Shown: positions 36,024 to 45,963, numbered from the stretch's first letter. The stretch is 64,000 nt of DNA from Pedobacter sp. (GCA_008015505.1 SSFR01000006.1:163384-227383); one strand, 5' to 3'. Made by a program: numbers and translations. Notes: generated by a model from the letters alone, not told the origin.

Positions 36024-37340
36024 TTATTCATCAAGCCAATGTGCTATACGTTCGATCACCTCATAAGAAACATGTTGTGGCTTAGTATATTCCTCAGGCG
36101 ATGGTTTCCCTTCCCCCTCCATAAAAAAATGATTCAATTTAGGGAATGATGCAGCAGAAATATTGTCTTTTGTACTGGTAAAGCTTTTCCACATCTGGTA
36201 ATCAGCTCTGGGTACTTGATAATCTCTTTCCCCTTGAAGTACCAGACACTTCTTTTGCAAAGCAGCATAAGATTTTAATGGATCGTGTGATTTTAAATCT
36301 AACCAGTACGATGCTGGAATTGATAATGGCAAGCTATCAACAGGAGAACTTAAAGTCAACTTATCCGAGTTTAGGTATCTAATTTGAGCCCTCATTAATT
36401 TCAATTGATTATTTTCTTCCTCGCTTCGTTTTCCATCTAAATCAAATTGATACTGATATTGCTTATAAATCAAATCCTCTAGCGGAGAATTATTCGCTGC
36501 CAAAAGAATCAAGCCTCTAAGAGTTTTGGCTTCTAAACCTATTTCAGACGCCAGCATACCACCAAAGCTATGGCCAGCAAGATAAATTTCTTTGGAATTG
36601 ATCTGCGGTATTAATTTACACATGTTAATAGCTGACAAAGCATCTTCAATAACTTCTTCCCGAATAGTAATTCCATTTTTATAATCCCCAGGATAACTAT
36701 AGGTTCTTTTATTGTATCGAAGGGTAGCAATCCCAAAGTTGGCTAAGCCAATAGCCAAATCCTTAAACATCTTATTAGGTCCTATAGCCTCATCTTGATC
36801 ATTTGGCCCAGACCCATGAAGCAAAACAATTACGGGAACTGGTTGATCCAGATTATTAGGTAGCGTCAAAGTACCATCTAGCTTATGGATATTATCAGAA
36901 TCAACTACGATTGCCTGTTCCAAATAATGACCTGGCTTAGCGTAATCTGGTAAATGATATACATGCTCTCCATGGGGTAGGAAGTAAAAACCACCAATTT
37001 TATCACCAGAAGTAACCACTACTTTTAAATCCAAAAGTTGCTTCTCAAACTGGCATGGAAAGTAAAAACAGGCCTGATTGCCTAACTTCTCTTTATAAGC
37101 ATCCGCAACGTGAGTTAGTTTTCCCGTACTAGAAGTAAGCTGCGCCCACGTGTTCTCCAGTAAGCTAGAGCTTAATTTCTCCCTTACATGTTCATCAACT
37201 AATGCATAAGCTTTAGTAAAATCTTGCTCCTTCAAATGGTTAATAAATTGCTTGGCCACCAGTGAGTCAAGCAGTTTTCCTAAGCAACTAGTAGAACATA
37301 TGAGTAAAATAATTATCAGAACAACATTCTTGAGTTTCAT
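36024..37340 (-). CDS. Alpha/beta hydrolase lipoprotein with DUF3887-like N-terminal domain
   Basis: 438 residues with a lipobox (STSC, Cys19). The first 120 residues of the mature protein look like the DUF3887 domain (AKQFINHLKEQDFTKAYALVDE), followed by an alpha/beta hydrolase with the oxyanion segment LLHGSGPNDQDE, the nucleophile elbow AGHSFGGML and a late LNHFF that supplies the catalytic His. Members are periplasmic or outer-membrane esterases or peptidases of unsettled substrate. Single leftward gene, convergent with purB. Confidence 0.88.
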   Translation of the reverse strand: MKLKNVVLIIILLICSTSCLGKLLDSLVAKQFINHLKEQDFTKAYALVDEHVREKLSSSLLENTWAQLTSSTGKLTHVADAYKEKLGNQACFYFPCQFEKQLLDLKVVVTSGDKIGGFYFLPHGEHVYHLPDYAKPGHYLEQAIVVDSDNIHKLDGTLTLPNNLDQPVPVIVLLHGSGPNDQDEAIGPNKMFKDLAIGLANFGIATLRYNKRTYSYPGDYKNGITIREEVIEDALSAINMCKLIPQINSKEIYLAGHSFGGMLASEIGLEAKTLRGLILLAANNSPLEDLIYKQYQYQFDLDGKRSEEENNQLKLMRAQIRYLNSDKLTLSSPVDSLPLSIPASYWLDLKSHDPLKSYAALQKKCLVLQGERDYQVPRADYQMWKSFTSTKDNISAASFPKLNHFFMEGEGKPSPEEYTKPQHVSYEVIERIAHWLDE

Positions 37341-37528
37341 CTTTTTCTTAGTTTACACTCCGAAATAACCACGTAATAGATAAGTATTTTTAAAAAAATA
37401 AATAATACATTTTTAAAGAAAATTATTTAATATAAAATTAAATAAAAATAAAAAAAATATCAACAAAACATATTAAAACAATCCAAAATATTAATCTACT
37501 AGCTCAAAAAGTATATTGACAATATATT
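37341..37528. other. AT-rich divergent spacer
   Basis: 188 bp between the leftward esterase and the rightward M1 peptidase gene. It is extremely A+T-rich, with A-runs and no recognised hairpin, frame or good promoter box; it must hold both promoters. Confidence 0.4.
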
Positions 37529-39178
37529 ATGAAGAAAAAACTATTTTACTTTCTTCTGCAAGCATTCATCTCAACCACGTTTTCAGGTTTCCCACAGACA
37601 ACTTTTAGCCGAGCAGATTCCTTGCGTGGTAATTCAGGTCCTTTACGTACCTGTTACGATATCCGCTATTATCATTTAGATATTCAAGTTGACATAGCTA
37701 AAAAATGGATCAGCGGAACCAATCTTTTTCGCTTCACCGCAAAAAAAAAATTTGATCGTTTACAACTCGATCTTTTCAAAAATATGACTATTCAAAAGAT
37801 AGTTTACAAAGGCGTAGAGCTGCCCTTTGTACGTGACTTCAATGCTGTTTTTGTACAATTTCCAGTTAAGATCAAAAAAGGGTCAACAGAAGAGTTTACT
37901 ATTTTTTATAATGGCTACCCTAATCTGGCAAAAAATGCACCCTGGGATGGGGGCTTCGTGTTTTCAACAGATCAAGCTAGAAAACCTTGGGTTGGGGTTT
38001 CTTGCCAGGGTTTGGGAGCAAGTTCCTGGTGGCCAAACAAAGATCAACAAGCAGACGAAGTGGATAGCATGCTCATTAGTGTAACCGTACCTTATAACCT
38101 CATGAATGTAAGTAATGGACGATTACGATCAAGTATTGACCTAGGCAATGGATTCACTAAATACGACTGGTTCGTATCATACCCCATTAATAATTATGAT
38201 GTAACAATTAATATTGGTGACTATAGCCATTTTAGTGACACATTTGATGGAGAGGCTGGGAGATTAGACCTGGAATATTATGTATTACAAGAAAATCTCA
38301 TCAAAGCCAAAGAACATTTTTCTAAAAATGTTAAACCTATGCTTCAATCGCTTGAACATTGGTTTGGCCCCTACCCTTTTTATCGAGATGGATATAAGCT
38401 AGTTGAAACACCATACTTAGGCATGGAGCATCAAAGTGCCATCGCTTACGGTAATAAGTATCAAAATGGCTATGCCGGACGTGATCTTTCTGGTACGGGT
38501 TTAGGCTTAACATGGGATTATATCATTGTACACGAAAGTGGACACGAATGGTTTGGCAACAGCATTACATCAAAAGATATTGCTGATATGTGGATCCACG
38601 AAAGCTTCACCATGTATTCCGAAGCTTTATTCATCGAATCGCAACAAGGAAAAGATGCTGGAGCAAAATATATAGTGGGCCTGCGACGAAACATTCGAAA
38701 CGATCGCCCTATCATTGGACCTTACAATGTTAATCAAGAAGGCTCTGGTGATATGTACTTTAAAGGGGCTAATCTATTACAAACCATACGTACACTCACT
38801 GGCGATGATCATAAATGGCTTAACATGCTCAGGGGAATCAATCAGAAATTTGGATTAAAAACAACCACGACCCCAGAAGTGGTTCAGTACATCAACAAAA
38901 CATTAGGTATCCGCTTGACCAAAGTGTTTGATCAATACTTACGATTTAAAGACATTCCTACTTTGGTATTCAAGAAAATGAACAATGGAGTCGTATACTA
39001 TCGCTGGCAAGCAGATGTAAACAGATTTAATATGCCAATGCATGTAACTGACGGTGATCGAGTTCTGGTTTTGAAGCCTCATTCAAGATGGAAAAAAGTA
39101 AAGGTCAAAGAGGATTTTATCCCCGATACCACACATTTCTATATCCATGTTAAAGATGAATCGACACATCAAGAATGA
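37529..39178 (+). CDS. M1 family metallopeptidase
   Basis: 549 residues with a signal peptide. The zinc motif HESGH (335-339) followed by Glu358 fits HExxH-X18-E exactly. The exopeptidase motif GxMEN is seen as GMEH (298-301): Glu300, which holds the peptide N-terminus, is kept, while the last Asn is His. The N-terminal beta domain is typical, but the large C-terminal helical domain of classical aminopeptidase N is absent, as in the short secreted Bacteroidota forms. It probably trims peptides in the periplasm. It lies 43 bp before the glycine-rich surface protein gene. Confidence 0.92.
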   Translation: MKKKLFYFLLQAFISTTFSGFPQTTFSRADSLRGNSGPLRTCYDIRYYHLDIQVDIAKKWISGTNLFRFTAKKKFDRLQLDLFKNMTIQKIVYKGVELPFVRDFNAVFVQFPVKIKKGSTEEFTIFYNGYPNLAKNAPWDGGFVFSTDQARKPWVGVSCQGLGASSWWPNKDQQADEVDSMLISVTVPYNLMNVSNGRLRSSIDLGNGFTKYDWFVSYPINNYDVTINIGDYSHFSDTFDGEAGRLDLEYYVLQENLIKAKEHFSKNVKPMLQSLEHWFGPYPFYRDGYKLVETPYLGMEHQSAIAYGNKYQNGYAGRDLSGTGLGLTWDYIIVHESGHEWFGNSITSKDIADMWIHESFTMYSEALFIESQQGKDAGAKYIVGLRRNIRNDRPIIGPYNVNQEGSGDMYFKGANLLQTIRTLTGDDHKWLNMLRGINQKFGLKTTTTPEVVQYINKTLGIRLTKVFDQYLRFKDIPTLVFKKMNNGVVYYRWQADVNRFNMPMHVTDGDRVLVLKPHSRWKKVKVKEDFIPDTTHFYIHVKDESTHQE

Positions 39179-39221
39179 AATAAAATAAATTTTAGACCGG
39201 CTCGATATAATGACCTAAACA

Positions 39222-42125
39222 ATGAACCGAAAAATTACTCACCTACTACCGCTCGTATTTTTCTTTCTTAGCACAATAGCCTATGCCCAAATTTGTGGGA
39301 CACCTGGTTTAGATGGCCCCTTTGACATTGGCGGGCAAGTAAATACCTATTACCCGCCTGCATTCAATACAACGCTTTTAGCAGGTGCTACCTCTACGAT
39401 GCTTGCCGCCGTGCCAGCAGATGTGGTTTTCAATGGAGGTATTAATACGTATTCAGCAAATCACAAGTCGATAGAAGTGGGTGATCTTCTTCTGATTATT
39501 CAGATGCAAGATGCTACCATTAATTCATCCAATAGTAATTTATATGGTGATGGTACAGATATATCTGGACCAGATAAATTAGGAGGAACAGGATATACTG
39601 ACTTGGGTAATACTGGTCTATTTGAGTATGTCGTAGCAACTAATGATGTTCCCTTGACAGGCGGAACGCTCACTTTTAGAGGTGCGGGAGTGGGTGGTGG
39701 AGCTGTTAATACGTACAATAATCAGGATTTTAATCCATTGAGTACTACTCAAGGTCAGCGGACATTTCAGGTAGTACGTGTACCACAGTATTCGAATGTA
39801 AAGCTGATTGCAAATATTTCTGCACCGCCTTTTAATGGCAAAGTGGGGGGAATTATTGCGTTTGATGTAGCTGGAACCATGAATTTTAATGAAAAAACAA
39901 TTAATGCAGACGCTAGAGGTTTTAGGGCAGGATTTGTTTATACACATACTACACCTAGTTATTGCGATAAGTCTGACTATGTTGCTTTGTCTACTAATAC
40001 GGATTATAAAACATCAGGTAAAGGTGAAGGAATAGTAGGATCTGCATTAAATATGTGGGATGGGTTTAATCAAGTTATAAACAATGCAGAGGGATTGCCT
40101 AATGGGTCCTTTGGACGAGGAGCACCAGGGAATGCTGGAGGAGGAGGAAATGCACATAATGCAGGTGGTGGTGGTGGTGGCAATGGGGGGGGTGGAGGAA
40201 CTGGAGGAACTGGGTATCATGGTATTTGTTCTGATACTACTTCATCCGCTAGTGCCGGTGGCCGACCAGGATCTCCTACGGGTACACCTACTCCCACACG
40301 TTTATTTATGGGTGGTGGCGGCGGTGCAGGAGAAGTAAATAATGCGACCCATGGTAATAGTGGGGGTGTTGGGGGTGGAATTATTTTATTGAATGTTGGA
40401 AGCATAAGTGGAACAGGTACCATTACTGCTAATGGGGGAGCCGGCCAGAGTGCTGGTTGGTGTGTTTCTTTTGATACAGGATGTTCAATATATGATGGAG
40501 CAGGGGGAGGAGGAGCGGGCGGAACAGTGTATCTTAAAGTAACTAGCCCAAATGCAGCGGCTAGTTTGAATATCAATGTAATAGGTGGAGTTGGGGGAAA
40601 TGCTGCTACACAAGTTGATCCTCATGGTCCAGGAGGAGGTGGAGGAGGTGGGTTAATTTTTTATACGGGGGGTGCTGCTGGTACAATAAATACAAGTTTA
40701 GCGGGAGGGGCAAATGGAACAGCTACTGATGGTATAGGGGGAGTGCATGGTGCAGCTTCAGGCCAAGCTGGCCAAGCATTAACATTCACGATAACTGATT
40801 TACCCTCTTATTTACAAGGAGGTGGCCTTTTATGCTATCCAGAACTAACAACCTTATTGAGAGAAGCTAAAGCGGGGTCAACAGGTACGCGACCAGACGG
40901 TGCTCCTGTTACTTATACCATGACTATTAGCAATAAGACGGGCATTGGCAATGCAGCAGGTGTGATGGCAGATATATTACTTTCGCCTGAAATTATTTAT
41001 CAATCAGCTACTATAACTTATACTGAAGGCTCAGCAGGAGGAGTAACGGCAAGTATTAATCAAGGGTCATCTAATCGGCTACTGTTTGGAGATTTTACAG
41101 TGGCCCCAGGAGGTACTGTGATTATCACCATTCTAGCAAAGGTGGATTGCTATGCCCCTAATCAGACATATAATACTAGCGCACAGGCATACTACTTAGA
41201 TCCTACACGCACGCTAAAAAACCCCTATGGAGATATTACCCCAATCTCTTATTCTTTTACACCTACCAGTACAAACCCCGTATCAACAGTTTACGAAACG
41301 GGTCCATCGGTCGCAGGATCAAACTATAATGGACTTTCACAGACTAATGAAGATGTGACCGTATATACTTATCTACCACCCCTAATTAGCTCTAATTCAC
41401 CTATATGTGCCGGAGACACATTAGCCATAACTAGCACTTCTATATCCCCAGGAATTAGCTATCAGTGGACAGGACCGAACCAGTTTAGCTCAGACTCAAA
41501 AGATATCTTAATTAATCAGGCCATCCCAAGCATGAGTGGGACTTATACTTTAAGTACTCCTTCAAGTAATTTATGCAATCCCAACCCAGTCATTTCAACT
41601 TCACTACATGTAAACATAGGGCCAAAACCAAATATTAGTATTGAAAAGAATTTAGTGATTTCACAAAGTAGCTCAAAACAACTCATAGCAAGCGCATCTT
41701 ACGAGGGACCTATTTCATTCAAATGGACGCCTTCCACTTATTTAAATGATGATACCATACTAAACCCAACTGTCATTCATCCAAAATCAAACATCATCTA
41801 CAAACTAACAACAACTACCCCATACGGGTGCTCCGTAGAAAGTGAAACAAGTATTACAGTTCCACTTAAAATACCCAATGTACTGACCCCAAATGGCGAC
41901 GGTATTGAAGACAACTGGGAGATAGAAGGAATTGATAATTACCCCAATTGCTTCATTCAAGTATTCAACCGGTTGGGAGCATTAATTTTTCTCTCTAATG
42001 GCTATCCACAGGCCTGGGATGGTACTTTCCATGGTCTCAATTTACCGGCTGCTACTTATTACTATGTCATTGACCTAAAAGATGGGTCTCCCCTTCTGTC
42101 TGGATATGTTACCATTATCAAATAA
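39222..42125 (+). CDS. Glycine-rich surface protein with T9SS type B (gliding-associated) C-terminal domain
   Basis: 967 residues with a signal peptide ending AYAQ. Domains in order: an N-terminal beta part (25-290), a Gly-rich stretch (about 300-525) with poly-Gly runs, a DUF11-like repeat (about 545-700), an Ig-like domain (about 720-815, SYQWTGPNQF) and a C-terminal gliding-motility-associated domain (LTPNGDGIEDNW to the end) that directs export by the type IX system. The Gly-rich part is G-rich on the coding strand, unlike its neighbours, and holds a (GGT)5 run and a G8 tract. Likely a surface or shed adhesin or sheath component (inference). Confidence 0.9.
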   Translation: MNRKITHLLPLVFFFLSTIAYAQICGTPGLDGPFDIGGQVNTYYPPAFNTTLLAGATSTMLAAVPADVVFNGGINTYSANHKSIEVGDLLLIIQMQDATINSSNSNLYGDGTDISGPDKLGGTGYTDLGNTGLFEYVVATNDVPLTGGTLTFRGAGVGGGAVNTYNNQDFNPLSTTQGQRTFQVVRVPQYSNVKLIANISAPPFNGKVGGIIAFDVAGTMNFNEKTINADARGFRAGFVYTHTTPSYCDKSDYVALSTNTDYKTSGKGEGIVGSALNMWDGFNQVINNAEGLPNGSFGRGAPGNAGGGGNAHNAGGGGGGNGGGGGTGGTGYHGICSDTTSSASAGGRPGSPTGTPTPTRLFMGGGGGAGEVNNATHGNSGGVGGGIILLNVGSISGTGTITANGGAGQSAGWCVSFDTGCSIYDGAGGGGAGGTVYLKVTSPNAAASLNINVIGGVGGNAATQVDPHGPGGGGGGGLIFYTGGAAGTINTSLAGGANGTATDGIGGVHGAASGQAGQALTFTITDLPSYLQGGGLLCYPELTTLLREAKAGSTGTRPDGAPVTYTMTISNKTGIGNAAGVMADILLSPEIIYQSATITYTEGSAGGVTASINQGSSNRLLFGDFTVAPGGTVIITILAKVDCYAPNQTYNTSAQAYYLDPTRTLKNPYGDITPISYSFTPTSTNPVSTVYETGPSVAGSNYNGLSQTNEDVTVYTYLPPLISSNSPICAGDTLAITSTSISPGISYQWTGPNQFSSDSKDILINQAIPSMSGTYTLSTPSSNLCNPNPVISTSLHVNIGPKPNISIEKNLVISQSSSKQLIASASYEGPISFKWTPSTYLNDDTILNPTVIHPKSNIIYKLTTTTPYGCSVESETSITVPLKIPNVLTPNGDGIEDNWEIEGIDNYPNCFIQVFNRLGALIFLSNGYPQAWDGTFHGLNLPAATYYYVIDLKDGSPLLSGYVTIIK
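40164..40192 (+). repeat. Slippage-prone (GGT)5 and G8 tracts
   Basis: Five GGT units (40164-40178) are followed within eight bases by eight consecutive G (40185-40192), both within the coding region of the surface protein. A change in the G run would shift the frame and remove the export domain; a change in GGT units would only alter the glycine count. Confidence 0.8.
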
Positions 42126-42131
42126 GATTCA

Positions 42132-43076
42132 TTAAACATTCAACTCTTTAACTGGTATATGATTATCATAATGAGCCTTTAATAAGTGACCATCCCCATG
42201 CAAAGTCCAAATTTGTTTTGGCTTTACCCGATTAATCATTCGAATAATATCATTCCAATCTACATGATCAGAAATAAATAGACTAATATCATTTTGATAA
42301 TGTAAATTTTTCCACCCCGAAGCAAAAGCTCGTAACACATTTTTTGCTCTGAAATAACTATCAAAAGTCATCGGGGGAACCAAATAAATAAATCCCTGTG
42401 TAGTTAGCTTCATCACCTTACGCTGATATGGTTGATATTTCCCCAAAGCATACCCAAACTGTTCATATATCTTATTGATTGGCAAAATCGTATGATGCAC
42501 TAGAATCCTGCGATCAGAACAATGAGCATTGATAAGCTGAATCAATCGCTGAGCCTTACCCAAAGCATAAGTGCCTAATAAGATATTCGAGGGGAAATCA
42601 TTTAGTTTTTGGATTTCCTTCACAGGATCAGGATGCTGAACAGCAGGATCTGCAAAAGTTGTTTCAGTAATGAGCACATCTGCTTGCACAAATGCAATTG
42701 GCTCACAGGTCGCATCTTCCTGTAACTTAAAATCGCCGGTATACAAATACCGTACTCCTTTATAGATCAACATGATCTGTGCCGATCCCAAAATATGCCC
42801 AGCTGGAATAAAATGAATTTGAACATCCTTTCTAATGAATGTCTGATCATAGGAATAAGTATTTAAATACCCACCAGCCTGTTTCTTATACCGACACGCC
42901 ATAATAGCTGCCGTTGCTTCAGTACAATACACGTGCTCATTTCCCCTGACAGCATGATCTCCGTGTGCATGAGAGATGACCGCATGTTGCACTGGCTGCT
43001 GTGGATCCAAATAAAAATCGCCATAACGACAATACAAACCACGATCATCGAAAACTAAAAAATCATCAACAATCAT
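42132..43076 (-). CDS. MBL-fold exonuclease-like protein (ligase-associated type)
   Basis: 314 residues. The metallo-beta-lactamase zinc motif is HAHGDHAV, with the further ligands in GHILGSAQIM and YTGDFKLQ, and a late LHGDGH. This pattern is that of the beta-CASP-related DNA/RNA exonuclease branch often encoded with ATP-dependent DNA ligases. No ligase gene is near, so the partner is unknown. Its ATG overlaps coaE by four bases. It is not an antibiotic-degrading enzyme: no signal peptide and the wrong branch. Confidence 0.8.
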   Translation of the reverse strand: MIVDDFLVFDDRGLYCRYGDFYLDPQQPVQHAVISHAHGDHAVRGNEHVYCTEATAAIMACRYKKQAGGYLNTYSYDQTFIRKDVQIHFIPAGHILGSAQIMLIYKGVRYLYTGDFKLQEDATCEPIAFVQADVLITETTFADPAVQHPDPVKEIQKLNDFPSNILLGTYALGKAQRLIQLINAHCSDRRILVHHTILPINKIYEQFGYALGKYQPYQRKVMKLTTQGFIYLVPPMTFDSYFRAKNVLRAFASGWKNLHYQNDISLFISDHVDWNDIIRMINRVKPKQIWTLHGDGHLLKAHYDNHIPVKELNV

Positions 43077-43675
43077 ACGCTCTCTTTCCCTAAATCAATA
43101 AAATGTTTATGTAAAGCAATCACTTGTGGAATAAGTAATTGTTGTTCGTCATTTATCAGGATAAAATTAGCTAGGTTTTGCTTCTGTTCATCTGTCAACT
43201 GCTTATTGATTCGCATTTGCACTTCCTCTAAACTGACCTGATCACGTTGCATCACTCGTTGCACTTTCAAGTCCAGGGGGGCTTTAATCAATACCGTATA
43301 ATCACATCGCTTATGAGAATCACTTTCAAATAATAAAGCCGCTTCTTTAAGTACATAGGGTACTTGGTGCTGCAAAGAAACCCAAGTCTCAAAAGCATCA
43401 AAAACAACTGGATGAACTAGTGCATTCAATTGCTCTAGCTTCTCTTGATCATTGAAAACAATGCCTGCAAGGTACTCGCTATTCAAGGTGCCCGTTACTG
43501 TGTAAGATTGTTCACCAAAATGAGCCCTGATTTTCTGTTTCAACTGTTTATTGGCATGCATCACCTGTTTGGCCACTGCATCTGCATAAAATACAGGAAT
43601 GCCCAATATTTCAAAAATCCAGCAAACGGTTGTTTTACCACTCCCTATTCCACCTGTTATCCCAACTTTCAACAT
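43073..43675 (-). CDS. coaE: Dephospho-CoA kinase
   Basis: 200 residues. P-loop GGIGSGKTT (8-16), followed by the family segments GIPVFYADAVAKQVM and the VLKEAALLFESD lid-side motif. It performs the last step of CoA synthesis. Its start overlaps the YbbR-like stop by one base and its end overlaps the MBL gene by four, so these genes are tightly coupled. Confidence 0.95.
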   Translation of the reverse strand: MLKVGITGGIGSGKTTVCWIFEILGIPVFYADAVAKQVMHANKQLKQKIRAHFGEQSYTVTGTLNSEYLAGIVFNDQEKLEQLNALVHPVVFDAFETWVSLQHQVPYVLKEAALLFESDSHKRCDYTVLIKAPLDLKVQRVMQRDQVSLEEVQMRINKQLTDEQKQNLANFILINDEQQLLIPQVIALHKHFIDLGKESV

Positions 43676-44625
43676 TATTTATTCACTATAAAATCCACAT
43701 GCTCTGGCTCCACTCGGACTAGTTTACAATAATCCGGAAAGCGACTCAACACAACAGGAAGTTGCTTATACCCATGCTGACGCCATTTGTTTAGATCAAC
43801 GCCAGCCTCAAAAAACTCCGAGTTTAACTGTGCATAACTACTCAATGCGGTAAGAAATGTAATTTTCACCTTTTGAGGGAAAAGATTAACCTCATTATAA
43901 TTAGAATTATTTAAAATTTTCAAGGGAACCTCTACTACCTTTTCTGTGAACTCGTCAACCGGAATTTGTACTTCAACGCCATCAGGCCGAACACCAAAAT
44001 GGACCTTTGAGGCAAATCGAAGAGGTAATTTAGCCGCAATCGAATGGTTAACCGAACCCATTTTTAGTGTTTCCGTTTGACACACCTGAATGGAATTTAA
44101 CTCTTCCAGTGGACCTGTTAATGTCACATAGTTGGGATTAATTCGAATTTTCCCTGCAATACCATATGGCCTAGACATACTTAAATGATGAACCAGCTGA
44201 ACGGGAACTCTTTTAGAAGCACACTGATAAAACCCAAAAAATAGGGTGTCTGGAAACACATGTACCACTTTCTGATGATCTTTAAGTTGTGATCCAATAT
44301 GCTTCAACTGATTATTCAAGACAATGTAATTTTTTTCATCTAAATCTTTGGTGTCTATTACAATAGATGGGAGATTAGCCCGCATTTTCAAAAGCATAAT
44401 CTGCCAACCGGTATCTTCTACTTGCAAGTCAACGGTATCAACTTGTAAAGGACGAAGGGCCTTTTTCTGCGGCGTATGTACATAGCGAATGGGCACCCTT
44501 ATCCGACAAACATAATATCCAGATAAGGCAAAAAAAGACCAGGCAATGGTAGCCATGATCAAACAAACCAAGAAAATAGTTAATCTTCTACGCTCTACTT
44601 TACTGAGTTTAAGATGAGACACCAT
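43675..44625 (-). CDS. YbbR-like/CdaR family protein
   Basis: About 316 residues with one transmembrane helix (about 16-36), then a long exported region of beta-rich YbbR-like repeats (VPIRYVHTPQ, VPVQLVHHLS, VEVPLKILNN). The ATG at 44625 was used because the longer frame adds 21 residues of no family likeness. In Firmicutes the family regulates c-di-AMP cyclase; in Bacteroidota it sits next to coaE, as here. Precise role unknown. Confidence 0.78.
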   Translation of the reverse strand: MVSHLKLSKVERRRLTIFLVCLIMATIAWSFFALSGYYVCRIRVPIRYVHTPQKKALRPLQVDTVDLQVEDTGWQIMLLKMRANLPSIVIDTKDLDEKNYIVLNNQLKHIGSQLKDHQKVVHVFPDTLFFGFYQCASKRVPVQLVHHLSMSRPYGIAGKIRINPNYVTLTGPLEELNSIQVCQTETLKMGSVNHSIAAKLPLRFASKVHFGVRPDGVEVQIPVDEFTEKVVEVPLKILNNSNYNEVNLFPQKVKITFLTALSSYAQLNSEFFEAGVDLNKWRQHGYKQLPVVLSRFPDYCKLVRVEPEHVDFIVNK

Positions 44626-44669
44626 TCTTATCCTAATATGTTCATCCCAATAATCAAAACTGCATGTAC

Positions 44670-45734
44670 TCAAACCAAATAGTTCCAACCAAATGGATCA
44701 GGAATCAAACCATAGCGAATGTTATTAAGCACCTGTAGCGCTTTATTTGAAAACACACGCATTTTTGAATCTGGCAAAGTATATAACTCACCCTTGTAAC
44801 CGATCTCTGAAATAGGCGCAATAGTTGCTGCTGTACCTGCAGCAAATGCTTCCTGCAAATTACCCTTTTTAACAGCTCCAATAATTTCATCAACACTCAC
44901 ACGACGTTCTTCCACTTGCATTGCCCAAGATCGAGCTAAGTCTAATATGGTATGTCTCGAAATCCCATCTAAAATAGTATCTCTAGTTGAAGGGGTTACA
45001 AGCACATTGTCAATCACAAATAACACATTAGCCGTTCCCGCTTCTTCGATATAAGCATGCTCTTTCGAATCGGTCCAGATTAGTTGATCAAAGCCTTCTT
45101 GCTCGGCCAGTTTAGTTGGATACAAAGCACGCGCATAATTACCTGCTGTTTTGGCATAGCCTACCCCCCCTTCATCCGCACGCGAATAATGAAGCTCTAC
45201 CTTTACTTTCAAACTTTTGGAATAATACGCTCCAACGGGGCCGGTCAGAATAATAAATTTATAACTACTCGAAGCATGCACGCCAAGAAAAGCATCTGTA
45301 GCAAACATCATTGGACGGATATACATAGATTGACCTTCCCCAGAGGGCACCCACTGACGATCGATATTTATTAGTTGGGCAAGTCCTTGCATAAAAACAT
45401 CCTTGGGTACCGTGGGCATGCACATCCGTTCTGCCGAAATATTAAGACGTTCCAGATTCTTTTCCGGACGAAAAACAGCAACTTGACCATTTTTTTGCCG
45501 ATATGCCTTCATTCCTTCAAATATGGCTTGTCCATAGTGTAAGGCCGACATTGCTGGACTAAACGGTAAATCCCCATAAGGCATAATATGAAATTGCTTC
45601 CACTCCCCTTCGGTATAATCAGCGACAAACATGTGGTCTGAAAAGACGTGTCCAAATGACAATGTATTAAAATCAACTGAGTCCAATCTAGAAGCAGCAA
45701 TTTTGTTTAATTGAATATGTAGCGTTTCGGTCAT
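44670..45734 (-). CDS. ilvE: Branched-chain amino acid aminotransferase
   Basis: 354 residues, the long class IV PLP aminotransferase form. The PLP lysine lies in the GGVGYAKTAGNYARAL region, and EEAGTANVLFV and TPSTRDTILDGISRHTIL are the phosphate-binding signature. It interconverts Val, Leu and Ile with their 2-keto acids. First gene of an apparent ilvE-ybbR-coaE-MBL operon. No leader peptide or attenuator was found upstream; a G+C-rich repeat lies 31 bp before it. Confidence 0.95.
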   Translation of the reverse strand: MTETLHIQLNKIAASRLDSVDFNTLSFGHVFSDHMFVADYTEGEWKQFHIMPYGDLPFSPAMSALHYGQAIFEGMKAYRQKNGQVAVFRPEKNLERLNISAERMCMPTVPKDVFMQGLAQLINIDRQWVPSGEGQSMYIRPMMFATDAFLGVHASSSYKFIILTGPVGAYYSKSLKVKVELHYSRADEGGVGYAKTAGNYARALYPTKLAEQEGFDQLIWTDSKEHAYIEEAGTANVLFVIDNVLVTPSTRDTILDGISRHTILDLARSWAMQVEERRVSVDEIIGAVKKGNLQEAFAAGTAATIAPISEIGYKGELYTLPDSKMRVFSNKALQVLNNIRYGLIPDPFGWNYLV

Positions 45735-45765
45735 GACGTATTCTTATAAAAATGGTTTATTTTTT

Positions 45766-45852
45766 GGGCGTGCCCCTTCGGGTCGGGCTGTTCGTTACAA
45801 GTCCTCGTTTCGCTTTGCTACACTGCGGGCTTTTCGCTGCCATCCCTCACGT
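45766..45852 (+). repeat. G+C-rich intergenic repeat element
   Basis: About 87 bp starting GGGCGTGCCCCTTCGGGTCG and ending CATCCCTCACG, far richer in G+C than the surroundings, with short self-complementary pieces (GCCCC...GGG). From memory, close variants of this sequence recur between genes in many Sphingobacteriaceae and Flavobacteriaceae genomes; this was not checked. It lies between divergent ilvE and the HsdR-N-like gene. A frame across it (45733-45924) is judged non-coding. A CACGT/ACGTG pair follows at its edge. Confidence 0.55.
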
Positions 45853-45963
45853 AAATTATTGACGTGCATCATCAGTAAAATCTCAAAGCTTGTTCAAAAA
45901 CTCTCAATCATGCCAATTTTTTAAATCTACGACTTTACGATTATTTTTCAGAATTTTGAGGTC

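Noticed and set aside
40084..40576. Shadow frames in the glycine-rich gene
   Set aside because: They arise from the biased composition of the Gly-rich coding region and have no start signals or domain likeness.
42132..43076. Beta-lactamase resistance gene
   Set aside because: The metallo-beta-lactamase fold belongs to the nuclease-like branch and lacks a signal peptide.
45733..45924. Small rightward protein across the G+C-rich repeat
   Set aside because: It is composed of the repeat element, begins inside the ilvE start and has no ribosome-binding site or family likeness.
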